DNA of 8,639 nucleotides. Origin: Thermofilum sp. ex4484_15 (lineage in GTDB: Archaea > Thermoproteota > Thermoprotei > Thermofilales > EX4484-15). The DNA lies in the NCBI GenBank assembly GCA_002254595.1, contig NJEH01000029.1, forward strand, positions 1 through 8,639. The letters run 5' to 3'. Position 1 is the first letter of the stretch; each line of letters begins with the position of its first letter. The position numbers and the translations under genes were made by a program. This document shows, piece after piece, positions 1 to 6,551 of the stretch. The notes under the pieces are model-generated. The model did no database searches. It had not been told where the DNA came from and worked only from the letters and a program-made list of their open reading frames with translations.

Positions 1-860
1 CTCTCACCTTTACCCCCTCCCCTTCGGGTATTATTTATCTCTAAAGGACCGCCGATCTCCTCCCTTACGGAGGACGCTAAAACCTTCAGGGAAGTACTAG
101 CAGGTAATAAAGCCGTTACCTCGAGCGAGACCCTTCCTCTAATCCTCCTCTTAAGCGCCTAACTTCACCCATCGCTACTATCTTACCTTCGTTCATGATA
201 GCTACCCTATCGCATACTATCTCGGCTTCGAACATATTATGAGTAGTTATTAGGACCGTCCTCCCCTCTTCGTGGGTTACTTAACCAATAGCTCCCTTAT
301 CGTCCTAGCGGATGAAGGATCTAACCCTAAAGTAGGTTCGTCTAGGATGAATATCTCCGGCTCCGTTAGTAAAGCCCTAGCTATACTTAGCCTAGCCTTC
401 ATGCCTAGGGAATACTCCTCATAGAGTTTATCGCTAACTCCTAACTCCTCTAAGTCCACTAACTCCAAGACCTCCCTTACCCTCTTCTTTAACTTACGTT
501 CCCTTAAGCCGTACAGCATCCCGAGGTAAATTAAATTCTCCCTACCGGTTAGCTTCCAGAAGAAACCCCTCTCGATGCTTAAAGGAAACTCCTATTAACC
601 TCCTTACCTCCTTAGCTTCCTTAACGACGTTAAACCCAATACCCTAGCTTCTCCCCACCCGGTAATAGTAAAGTACTTAATATTTTCACGGTAGTAGTTT
701 TACCCGCGCCATTGGAGCCTAGGAGGCCGAATACCTACCTCAAGTTTACGTCGAAGCTTATACCCCTTAAAGCCTTAACTACCTTCCTCTCGCGTCTAAA
801 GAACCCCTTACGTAGATAAGTTACAAATCAATAGTTCTCGACTTCTACAGCCTTCCCCAA
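1..860 (-). pseudogene. Broken ABC-2 type ABC transporter ATPase, runs off left edge
   Basis: The minus strand encodes a recognisable ABC ATPase in pieces. A TTG start at 858-860 behind a strong ribosome-binding site opens KAVEVENY, then a TGA (828-830) and a TAG (735-737) interrupt the frame. Walker A follows as GLLGSNGAGKTTT (690-728). Single-base shifts occur near 650, 635 and 580. The longest intact piece (277-519) holds the signature YSLGMKAR and Walker B IFILDEPTLGLD. Another shift near 280 moves to the H-loop segment VLITTHNMFEAE, and one near 155 to the C-terminal part, which leaves the window. All core motifs survive, so decay seems recent. Shifts fall partly at short runs of one base, so sequence error is the main alternative, but the neighbouring genes are intact. 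It is the third member of the exporter operon and is related to, not identical with, the ATPase at 2204-2935. Confidence 0.85.
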
Positions 861-863
861 ATA

Positions 864-872
864 CCCCCCACC
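864..872 (-). promoter_or_regulatory. Ribosome-binding site of the broken ATPase gene
   Basis: The minus strand reads GGTGGGGGG three bases before the TTG at 858-860, inside the 29-base gap after the permease stop. It fits the archaeal GGAGGTG-type site and fixes the original start of the now broken gene, showing it was translated as part of the exporter operon. Confidence 0.5.
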
Positions 873-889
873 TTAAATACGAGGCTATA

Positions 890-2203
890 TTATCTCCTCC
901 TCCTTAACCTACTTAGCCTCCTCTGTAAACTGGATAGGGTCTCTAAGGAGAATATCCTCGCGGTCAACGCTACTATAGCTACCGAGAACGCCAAGGATAT
1001 CATCAAGTAGATGGGGGTGTGGAGTGGTAAGCTCTCGGTAACGGCTTTCTTAGCTAACGCTATAGGCTGGGTTAAAGGCAGGGAGTACATTAGCGCTCGT
1101 AACGCCGGACTAAGGCTGCTTAAATTAGCGAAGGATATGAAGTAACCGGGTATAAAGACCGCCATAGCCAAAGGGCCTACTATGCTACCGGCTATCCTAA
1201 CGTCGCTACTTAAGGCACCTACTATTACGCCTAAAGCGGCCATGAAGAATAAAGTAGCTAATAAACTCACTATAAGGTACGCTAAATCCTTACCGGAGAT
1301 CAAGAGGGAAGTTAAGTTAACGCTAAAACCGGTTTGGCTAGGTATAGCGATAGAGAATATGTAAAGATACGCTACGAACCCTATTAAGTTTAGGACGGAA
1401 CCTATTAACGATACGCCGAATGAACCTAAGAGCTTTGACAATAATACGTCGAACTTAGAAAGAGGGAAGGTAAGTAAGGTCTCCAACGTCCTCTCTTCAT
1501 TCTCCACGGCGGTAGAAGTAGCGGCCATTTGTATTACCGATACGGAAATTATCATCAATATTAAAGGTAGGAAGAACGCGGAGAAACCTAACGAACTTAG
1601 TACTACTTGGGGATCTCCTCTTAATAATATCCCCTTACCCTCTAGGTAAGTTATCGAAGTTAGGTTAACGGGGTTCATAATTACGTTAGGATTTAAACTG
1701 CTACCTTTTAACATCCTAGACCTTAGGTACTCCTCAACTAAGTTCGTTATGCGATATACTTTAGGGGAGCCGAAGATACTTACTTCCCTCACCAAGCAGA
1801 ATAGTACGAGAGGTACTTTAGATTTCATCGCTAACCTAGAGGTGAAGGCCCTGGGGAATATCATTACGGCATCTACGTTCACCTTACGCTCCTTAACTAA
1901 CTTCACTAAATCGTTAATTATCAAATTATTATTAGATGTATTACTAAAGTAAGGAGTGAGGTCGATCACTTTAACGCCGCTCCCCCCTAGGAAGTTAATT
2001 AGCCCGACGGCCTCCCTCCCCTTATCTAAGTTAACTATCCCTACTTTTAACCCGCTTAGCGATTCCTCTATTGCTGACTTCATGGGGAAAGCTATTACCA
2101 ACCCCATGATGGGCATAATTAGTGCGGAGATTATGAAGGGTATCCATATTCTAGGATCCCTAATTAAATCCTTAAACTCCTTAACTATGAGGGGGCTTAT
2201 CAT
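890..2203 (-). CDS. ABC-2 type transporter permease (NatB-like)
   Basis: Membrane subunit of an ABC-2 class exporter, 437 residues. It shows the family layout: a cytoplasmic start (MISPLIVKEFKDLIRDPRIW), one helix at about 20-40, a large extracellular domain at about 42-200, then five helices at about 203-226, 257-283, 306-330, 336-356 and 398-418. The cytoplasmic stretch ENEERTLETLLTFPLSKFD (235-252) is typical of NatB/ABC2_membrane_3 proteins. The C terminus is strongly basic (RRLSRLRRRR). The ATG directly follows the TAA of the ATPase upstream, so the two are translationally linked and surely form one transporter. NatB of Bacillus exports sodium, but the substrate here cannot be read from sequence; drugs, lipids or peptides are equally possible. 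Confidence 0.88.
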   Translation of the reverse strand: MISPLIVKEFKDLIRDPRIWIPFIISALIMPIMGLVIAFPMKSAIEESLSGLKVGIVNLDKGREAVGLINFLGGSGVKVIDLTPYFSNTSNNNLIINDLVKLVKERKVNVDAVMIFPRAFTSRLAMKSKVPLVLFCLVREVSIFGSPKVYRITNLVEEYLRSRMLKGSSLNPNVIMNPVNLTSITYLEGKGILLRGDPQVVLSSLGFSAFFLPLILMIISVSVIQMAATSTAVENEERTLETLLTFPLSKFDVLLSKLLGSFGVSLIGSVLNLIGFVAYLYIFSIAIPSQTGFSVNLTSLLISGKDLAYLIVSLLATLFFMAALGVIVGALSSDVRIAGSIVGPLAMAVFIPGYFISFANLSSLSPALRALMYSLPLTQPIALAKKAVTESLPLHTPIYLMISLAFSVAIVALTARIFSLETLSSLQRRLSRLRRRR

Positions 2204-2935
2204 TTATTTCCCACCCTTAACTAAACGGATGAATACTTCCTCTAAATTCTTAGCATCGTATTCGCTAAGTAAATCCTTTACATAACCTTCAGTTAAAACC
2301 TTACCTTCATTAATTATAGCTACTTTCTCGCAGATATCCTCAACTTCCAACATATTGTGGCTAGATATTAGTACCGTTAAACCGTATTCCCTAGAGAAGT
2401 CCTTAACTACCCCCCTCACCTCCCTAGAGTAGATAACGTCTAAACCTACAGTAGGTTCATCCAAGATAGTTACCCTAGGCTTAACCATCAAAGCCCTAGC
2501 TACCTGGATTCTCCTTTTCATGCCCTTACTGTAGGTCTTCATTTTTTCGTAAAGCGAATCGCCTAACCCAGCTAATTTTATCCCTAACTCTAAGGCCTCT
2601 TCAGCTTCGCTACCTTTACCAAAGTATATCTCGGCTACCATTTTAAGGTATTCAAAGCCCGTGATGTTCCTGTAAGCGCCCGCCTCTTCCGGTAGGTAGG
2701 AAATTAACTTCCTTACTTCCTTAGTCTCCCTAACTACATCCTTACCGAATACCTTAACTTCGCCGCTAGTAGGCTTCATTAATCCCGCTATAATCCTAAA
2801 AGTAGTAGTCTTACCTGCCCCGTTAGGGCCTATTAATCCGAAGATCTCACCTTCATTTACCGTAAATGAAATACCCTTGAGGGCCTCGAAGTAGCCGAAC
2901 CTTTTGGTTAAATTTACTACCTTTACTGCCTCCAT
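2204..2935 (-). CDS. ABC-2 type transporter ATP-binding protein (NatA-like)
   Basis: ATP-hydrolysing subunit driving the adjacent permease, 243 residues, a normal length for a single ABC domain. Visible motifs are Walker A GPNGAGKTT (36-44), signature YSKGMKRR (135-142, with K in place of the second G of LSGG), Walker B VTILDEPTVGLD (155-166) and the H-loop histidine in SSHNM (H193). The Q-loop position reads SYLPEE, lacking the usual glutamine, as is common in ABC-2 exporter ATPases. The C-terminal LEEVFIRLVKG is also typical of this class. It is the first gene of the operon; ATG is chosen because no longer in-frame start is evident and a TATA-like box lies about 48 bases upstream. The ribosome-binding site is weak, at best GGGGT about nine bases upstream. 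Substrate unknown. Confidence 0.9.
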   Translation of the reverse strand: MEAVKVVNLTKRFGYFEALKGISFTVNEGEIFGLIGPNGAGKTTTFRIIAGLMKPTSGEVKVFGKDVVRETKEVRKLISYLPEEAGAYRNITGFEYLKMVAEIYFGKGSEAEEALELGIKLAGLGDSLYEKMKTYSKGMKRRIQVARALMVKPRVTILDEPTVGLDVIYSREVRGVVKDFSREYGLTVLISSHNMLEVEDICEKVAIINEGKVLTEGYVKDLLSEYDAKNLEEVFIRLVKGGK

Positions 2936-2976
2936 GACCGCTTACCCCAGGGTTATCAAGTTAAGGTTAGGAGGTG

Positions 2977-2990
2977 ATAGATAAAGCTTG
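2977..2990 (-). promoter_or_regulatory. Possible TATA-box promoter of the exporter operon
   Basis: The minus strand carries GCTTTATCTATC about 48 bases before the ATG at 2935. A start site about 25 bases downstream would leave a leader of roughly 20-25 bases. The box overlaps one arm of the hairpin at 2982-3019. A second AT-rich candidate (TTTAATATTTAAT) lies farther upstream near 3053-3066. Confidence 0.35.
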
Positions 2991-3019
2991 CCCACTACCG
3001 GCATTGGGGGTAAGCTTTA
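2982..3019. repeat. 12-bp inverted repeat (hairpin) in divergent region
   Basis: Left arm TAAAGCTTGCCC (2982-2993) pairs with right arm GGGTAAGCTTTA (3008-3019) over 12 positions with a single G-T mismatch (a G-U pair in RNA), around a 14-base loop. Neither side is followed by a run of T, so it does not resemble a terminator. Its overlap with the presumed exporter promoter suggests an operator or a leader structure; this role is inferred. Confidence 0.55.
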
Positions 3020-3216
3020 GGTTTCTCCTGGTGTTTGATTCATTTAACTAAGTTCATTAAATATTAAAGGAGTTATTTATGTTTACGGGTTAAGGCCTAA
3101 GCTTCTTAAGTGGAGGACGTAGCTATATTTTAAATCAAGTAGTAGATACCTATTTAAGTAGCATAGAAGATCCTCCCTAAGTAGGTGGAAAGTGCGTGGT
3201 AGAGGAAGGTAACGAT

Positions 3217-3230
3217 ATGGATTATTTAAG
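3217..3230 (+). promoter_or_regulatory. Likely TATA-box promoter of the GH130-like gene
   Basis: TATGGATTATTTAAG contains a TATA-like TTATTTAAG at 3222-3230, about 65 bases before the ATG. A start site about 25 bases downstream would give a leader near 38 bases that includes the ribosome-binding site. Confidence 0.4.
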
Positions 3231-3275
3231 GACTGGAATTTTTAGAACCCGAAATACCCATCACCCTTTCCATTC

Positions 3276-3282
3276 GGAGATG
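3276..3282 (+). promoter_or_regulatory. Ribosome-binding site of the GH130-like gene
   Basis: GGAGATG lies eight bases before the ATG at 3291 and differs by one base from the archaeal GGAGGTG core. The ATG contained in this motif (3280-3282) is in another frame and stops after six codons, so 3291 is the start. Confidence 0.6.
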
Positions 3283-3290
3283 TTTAAGCC

Positions 3291-4337
3291 ATGGGGATAG
3301 TAGAGGTATTAGAGGAGAGACAAATAGATGCTTTTAAGAGATTTAAAGGACTTAGGAAACCTTTAGTGGACGATGTATTTAAGAGGGTAGCTTACCTAGG
3401 ACCGGAGGACTTTAAAGTAGAGGGGTACAAGAGGAGCAAGCCTTCAGTAGCCTTTAACCCTGGAGCTACGGTTAAAGGACGTAAGTTAATCCTATTACCA
3501 CGGTTAATATTTGATTACTTCCACTATACTTCGAGCATAGGTCTGACGGAGTTAGATCTAGAGGAGTTACTAAGCGGTTCTACTAAAGGACCGCTAGCCA
3601 CTAGGATAGTACTTTGGCCTAAGGAGCTATGGGAGTTCCTAGGTTGCGAGGACCCTAGGGTATTTGAAGCTAACGGCTCGATTTACGTATTGTATACCGG
3701 CAAGGGCTACTTCCTTAAGGAAGGGGGTTACGAGAGGAGGGATGTACAGGGCCTAGCGGTATTTAATACTTCATGGCAATTAATGCGTAGGGGTCACTTT
3801 AGAATAAAACTAAGGGATGAAATTTTCATCCCGAGATGCCATAAAGATAGCGCCATATTAAAGGTAGAGGGAAGTAAGGCTTTATTCCTAACTAGGCCTA
3901 GGATAGGGGAGGGGGAGGTATGCTGGAGCGGGTGGGCTGACCTAACCGAGCTTATCGTAGATGCTAATACCTTAAGGCCTTTATTCGTAAATGAGGATTG
4001 GGAATGGAAGGTAGGCTGGTCCACTAACGCCTTAAAGTTATCTAAGGATGAATATCTAGTGGGATGGCATGGAGTACTCAAGGGAGATAATTCTTATAGA
4101 AACGGATTAGCTTTAATAAATGGGGAAGGAGAACTTAAGGCGATAAGCGATTACCTCCTAGCCCCTAAAGGAGCTATAGAAGAATACGGAGATAGGCCGT
4201 TAGTAATCTTCGGAGATGGATTAGTAAGGTACAAGGAGTATCTTATTTGGGTAGGGGGGATAAGCGATTACGCTATAGCCATCTTCGCTACGGAGATGGA
4301 TAAAGCTTTAGAGAAACTAAGGACGGTAAGTAAATGA
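3291..4337 (+). CDS. GH130-like glycoside phosphorylase/hydrolase
   Basis: A 348-residue cytoplasmic-looking protein (no signal peptide) with the five-bladed propeller motifs of glycoside hydrolase family 130, whose members phosphorolyse or hydrolyse beta-mannosides. Seen in order: FNPGA (55-59), SSIGLTE (81-87), GCEDPRVF (118-125) whose D121 matches the GH130 general acid, YTGKG (135-139), HKDSAI (184-189), TRPRIG (201-206), WKVGWSTNALK (239-249), GWHGV (258-262), YRNGLALI (269-276) and GDGLV (308-312). The GxGPPP-type loop usual after KVG is replaced by WSTNAL, so this is a divergent member and phosphorylase versus hydrolase cannot be decided. It has its own promoter and converges with the importer operon, ending six bases from the 62-residue gene. 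The context suggests breakdown of an imported oligosaccharide. Confidence is high for the fold and moderate for the activity. Confidence 0.78.
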   Translation: MGIVEVLEERQIDAFKRFKGLRKPLVDDVFKRVAYLGPEDFKVEGYKRSKPSVAFNPGATVKGRKLILLPRLIFDYFHYTSSIGLTELDLEELLSGSTKGPLATRIVLWPKELWEFLGCEDPRVFEANGSIYVLYTGKGYFLKEGGYERRDVQGLAVFNTSWQLMRRGHFRIKLRDEIFIPRCHKDSAILKVEGSKALFLTRPRIGEGEVCWSGWADLTELIVDANTLRPLFVNEDWEWKVGWSTNALKLSKDEYLVGWHGVLKGDNSYRNGLALINGEGELKAISDYLLAPKGAIEEYGDRPLVIFGDGLVRYKEYLIWVGGISDYAIAIFATEMDKALEKLRTVSK

Positions 4338-4343
4338 GTAGTT

Positions 4344-4532
4344 TTACCCCTTAGATACTTCCCTCCTTACCTCTATTATTACTAAAATTAATACTATAAG
4401 GGAGATAGTTAACGCTAATAAGTCCACTACGTATTCCGGCTCATCGGATTTAAGGTTGGGTAAAGCTAGTATGGCCATCATTAGTACTACGAAACACATT
4501 AACGTTAATAACCTACCCATTACGGGGTTCAA
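4344..4532 (-). CDS. Small two-helix membrane protein of unknown function
   Basis: Not a family I recognise. The 62-residue product has a short polar start, a helix at about 8-24 (LLTLMCFVVLMMAILAL), an acidic loop KSDEPEY (29-35), a second helix at about 36-53 and a basic tail (EVRREVSKG). A hairpin with both ends inside the cell is likely from the positive tail. The TTG start is supported by GGGGGTGA (4536-4543) just upstream; an internal ATG at 4518-4520 would shorten it by four residues and is poorly spaced from that site. It follows dppF by three bases as last gene of the importer operon, so it may be an accessory subunit or an unrelated rider. Its codon choice matches its neighbours, which supports a real gene. 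Confidence 0.65.
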   Translation of the reverse strand: MNPVMGRLLTLMCFVVLMMAILALPNLKSDEPEYVVDLLALTISLIVLILVIIEVRREVSKG

Positions 4533-4535
4533 CTT

Positions 4536-4543
4536 TCACCCCC
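4536..4543 (-). promoter_or_regulatory. Ribosome-binding site containing the dppF stop
   Basis: GGGGGTGA on the minus strand closely matches the archaeal GGAGGTGA core, includes the TGA stop of dppF and lies just before TTG 4532. It decides the TTG start and implies coupled translation. Confidence 0.55.
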
Positions 4544-5528
4544 TATCGTAAAGGTGGCAAGCTACGTAATGGCCTTTAGAATATTCCTTCAATAAAGGCT
4601 CCTCCCTGCTACATACCTCCATAGCGTAGGGGCACCTAGGGTGGAACCTACAACCGCTCGGCAAGTTTATTGGGCTGGGGACGTCGAGCCTTTTTAAAGG
4701 TAGCGGCTCCCTAGTCTTAGCGTACTCTAAATCTAATACCGGTACGGCTGCCAGTAAGGCCTTGGTGTAGGGGTGTAAAGGCCTTTTAATTATCTCGTCC
4801 TCAGGGGCTAATTCCAGTATCTTACCTAAGTACATGACAGCTATGAAGCCCCTAGACCTTATAGCGAAATATCTAGCTACAGCTAGATCGTGGGTTATGA
4901 AGAGGTAGGAAACGTTATATTTACCCCTTAATTTAAGCATCAAATCCATTAACTCCACCCTAATCGATGCGTCTACGGCGGATACTGCCTCGTCAGCTAC
5001 TATGACCTCGGGATCTACGGAAAGAGCCCTAATTAAGCTAATCCTTTGCCTTTCCCCCCCGCTTAACTGATGAGGATATCTAAATAGGTACTCCTCGGGA
5101 GGTATTCCTATTTCTTCCAATAAGCTCGCTACCTTATCTAACAGTTCCTCCCTACGCTTAACTAATCCCCATCTCTTCAAAGGAGCTGCTAGTATGGCGT
5201 AAACCGTCTTAGTAGGATTAAGGCAGGTATACGGATCCTGATGGACTAACTGAACTCTCCTCCTAAACTCCATACGTTCCCTTCCCTTGAGCGAGAACAC
5301 ATCTTTACCTTTATAAAGGACCTTCCCGGAAGTAGGTTTAAGGAGCCCCACAGCTACTTTACCTAAGGTAGTCTTACCGCAACCCGATTCGCCTACGAGT
5401 ACTATCGACGAACCTCTACGTAATTCTAAACTTACCCCATCTACGGCTTTTACGTAAAAGGTCCTCCTTAAACCTCTTTTGACTTCGAAGTAGACCTTTA
5501 CGTCCTCCAATTTAAGTAGGGAGCTCAA
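4536..5528 (-). CDS. dppF: Opp/Dpp-family ABC importer ATPase, second ATPase subunit
   Basis: One of the two ATPases powering the DppBC channel, 330 residues, the usual family length. Motifs: Walker A GESGCGKTT (46-54), Q-loop VHQDPY (Q97), signature LSGGERQR (155-162), Walker B VIVADE (175-180), H-loop ITHD (H213). The Walker B/D-loop reads ADEAVSAVD where the family norm is ADEPVSALD. The C-terminal oligo_HPY domain shows HPYT (252-255) and four cysteines (293, 299, 306, 324) in the GCRFHPRCPY...C...C pattern, which binds a 4Fe-4S cluster in some structurally studied Dpp ATPases. A TTG start overlaps the dppD stop by four bases (TTGA) behind a purine-rich GGAGGCGGAG stretch. The symbol is a family label; the cargo may be an oligosaccharide. 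Confidence 0.9.
   Translation of the reverse strand: MSSLLKLEDVKVYFEVKRGLRRTFYVKAVDGVSLELRRGSSIVLVGESGCGKTTLGKVAVGLLKPTSGKVLYKGKDVFSLKGRERMEFRRRVQLVHQDPYTCLNPTKTVYAILAAPLKRWGLVKRREELLDKVASLLEEIGIPPEEYLFRYPHQLSGGERQRISLIRALSVDPEVIVADEAVSAVDASIRVELMDLMLKLRGKYNVSYLFITHDLAVARYFAIRSRGFIAVMYLGKILELAPEDEIIKRPLHPYTKALLAAVPVLDLEYAKTREPLPLKRLDVPSPINLPSGCRFHPRCPYAMEVCSREEPLLKEYSKGHYVACHLYDRG
4627..4655. repeat. 29-base direct repeat shared by dppF and dppD, copy 1
   Basis: These 29 bases are identical to 5634-5662. Both copies encode the cysteine motif GCRFHPRCPY of the C-terminal domain, using the same codon throughout. The bases on both sides differ. Either codon bias on a conserved motif or gene conversion between the two neighbouring paralogues could explain it. 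Confidence 0.8.
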
Positions 5529-6538
5529 CTAGCTCCGCCTCCTCCTATCTCTAAGGCCTTATGACATAATACGAAATGCCCAGGTTTAACTTCGATGAAG
5601 GAGGGCTCCTCCTTCATGCACTTTTCATCCCTATAGGGGCACCTAGGGTGGAACCTACAACCCGGGGGTGGATTTATAGGATCCGGATGCCTACCGGGGA
5701 TGGGCTTAATTTCATCTATATCGGTAGTTAACGAAGGTATCGTACTAAGTAAACCCCTAGTATATGGATGTACGGGGGCTCTAAATATTTCCTCTATGGG
5801 CCCTACCTCTACTACCTTAAAAGCGTACATGATCGCTACCCTTTGAGCTAAACCGGCTATTATCGGTACATCGTGGGTTATGAAGATCATAGTTAATTTA
5901 AGCCTATGGTAGATATCCTTTAATACGTCTAATATTACCCTCTGGGAGACCGTATCTAGCGCTGAAGTAGGTTCGTCCAATATCAATAAGCGGGGATCTA
6001 GCAATAGGCTTAAAGCTATTAAAGCCCTCTGTTTCATACCCCCGGAAAGTTCGTGAGGGAAGGAATCTAGGACCCTACCCGGTTCTAACCTCACCAGCTC
6101 CAGTAGCTTACTAGCTTTCTCTAAAACCTCTCCTCTATCGTGCCAACCATGGGCTGAGGCCGTATCTAAGAAGTGCTCCTTAATCCTTATAGTAGGGTTA
6201 AAGGAGTTCATGGCCCCCTGGAATACCATGGCTAATTCCTTCCACCTAACCTGCCTGAATTTGGTTAATGGAAGCTTAAGTAAGTCTATCTTCCCATTCA
6301 AGAGCTCGCTTTTAAATATTATCGACCCCGTGGTAATGCCGGGAGGGGGTACTACACGCATAATAGCCGATGCCAGCATGGACTTGCCTGAACCGCTTTC
6401 CCCTATTAGGCCTAATACTTCCCCTTCGTTAACCTTTAAATCGACACCATCTACCACCTTAGCTATACCCCTAGGCATCTTGTACGTAACCGTTACGCCC
6501 GCTAATTCCAATATAGAGTCCTCCCCGCTTAATTCCAT
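5525..6538 (-). CDS. dppD: Opp/Dpp-family ABC importer ATPase, first ATPase subunit
   Basis: Partner of the ATPase encoded next, forming the heterodimeric motor of the importer; 337 residues. Motifs: Walker A GESGSGKS (46-53), Q-loop VFQGAMNSFNP (Q107; the QGAMNSLNP form is typical of DppD/OppD), signature LSGGMKQR (164-171), Walker B LLILDEPTSALD (184-195), H-loop ITHD (H222). The C-terminal oligo_HPY domain has HPYT (257-260) and cysteines at 294, 300, 307 and 325, a candidate iron-sulphur site. MYAFKVVEVG stands where MYAGKIVEVG is usual. The ATG at 6536-6538 has an AAGGTGA ribosome-binding site six bases upstream that contains the dppC stop. It overlaps dppF by four bases. Confidence 0.92.
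   Translation of the reverse strand: MELSGEDSILELAGVTVTYKMPRGIAKVVDGVDLKVNEGEVLGLIGESGSGKSMLASAIMRVVPPPGITTGSIIFKSELLNGKIDLLKLPLTKFRQVRWKELAMVFQGAMNSFNPTIRIKEHFLDTASAHGWHDRGEVLEKASKLLELVRLEPGRVLDSFPHELSGGMKQRALIALSLLLDPRLLILDEPTSALDTVSQRVILDVLKDIYHRLKLTMIFITHDVPIIAGLAQRVAIMYAFKVVEVGPIEEIFRAPVHPYTRGLLSTIPSLTTDIDEIKPIPGRHPDPINPPPGCRFHPRCPYRDEKCMKEEPSFIEVKPGHFVLCHKALEIGGGGAS
5634..5662. repeat. 29-base direct repeat shared by dppF and dppD, copy 2
   Basis: Second identical copy of 4627-4655, lying in dppD over the codons for GCRFHPRCPY. Confidence 0.8.
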
Positions 6539-6544
6539 GTACGG

Positions 6545-6551
6545 TCACCTT
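6545..6551 (-). promoter_or_regulatory. Ribosome-binding site of dppD
   Basis: AAGGTGA on the minus strand, six bases before the dppD ATG, includes the TGA stop of dppC. A ribosome ending dppC would be placed to start dppD. Confidence 0.55.

Larger units (their letters stand above)
2936..3290. other. Divergent intergenic region without a convincing gene
   Basis: This 355-base stretch separates the minus-strand exporter operon from the plus-strand GH130-like gene. It holds the hairpin, the two promoters described separately and further TATA-like boxes on the plus strand (CTATATTTTAAATC near 3122 and CCTATTTAAGTA near 3149). It also contains two orphan ribosome-binding sites: GGAGGTGAT at 2970-2978 and AAAGGAG at 3066-3072. 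The latter precedes ATG 3079, but that frame stops after four codons. Reading on past this stop gives 28 open codons to 3180, which may be a decayed small gene. No tRNA or known RNA fold is recognisable. Confidence 0.6.

Noticed and set aside
277..519. Separate 80-residue protein with signature and Walker B motifs
   Set aside because: It lacks Walker A and the H-loop, which lie just outside in other frames, so it is one piece of the broken ATPase rather than a gene.
1182..2285. Open plus-strand frames at 1182-1364, 1749-1952 and 1956-2285
   Set aside because: They lie opposite the intact permease, have low-complexity Thr/Leu/Ser-rich translations with no motif, and lack good ribosome-binding sites.
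2988..3020. Ten-codon frame starting LPTTG, resembling a sortase motif
   Set aside because: A sortase signal needs a C-terminal helix and tail in a secreted protein; this is a chance match within the hairpin.
3112..3176. GGAGGA and TCCTCC as a second inverted repeat
   Set aside because: The arms are only six bases and more than 50 bases apart, so chance is sufficient.
3794..4081. 95-codon minus-strand frame
   Set aside because: It is antisense to the GH130-like gene, whose motifs clearly occupy the plus strand; the translation resembles no protein.
4333..4348. Terminator between the convergent GH130-like and small membrane genes
   Set aside because: Only six bases separate them and neither strand shows a T-run or hairpin; no terminator can be supported.
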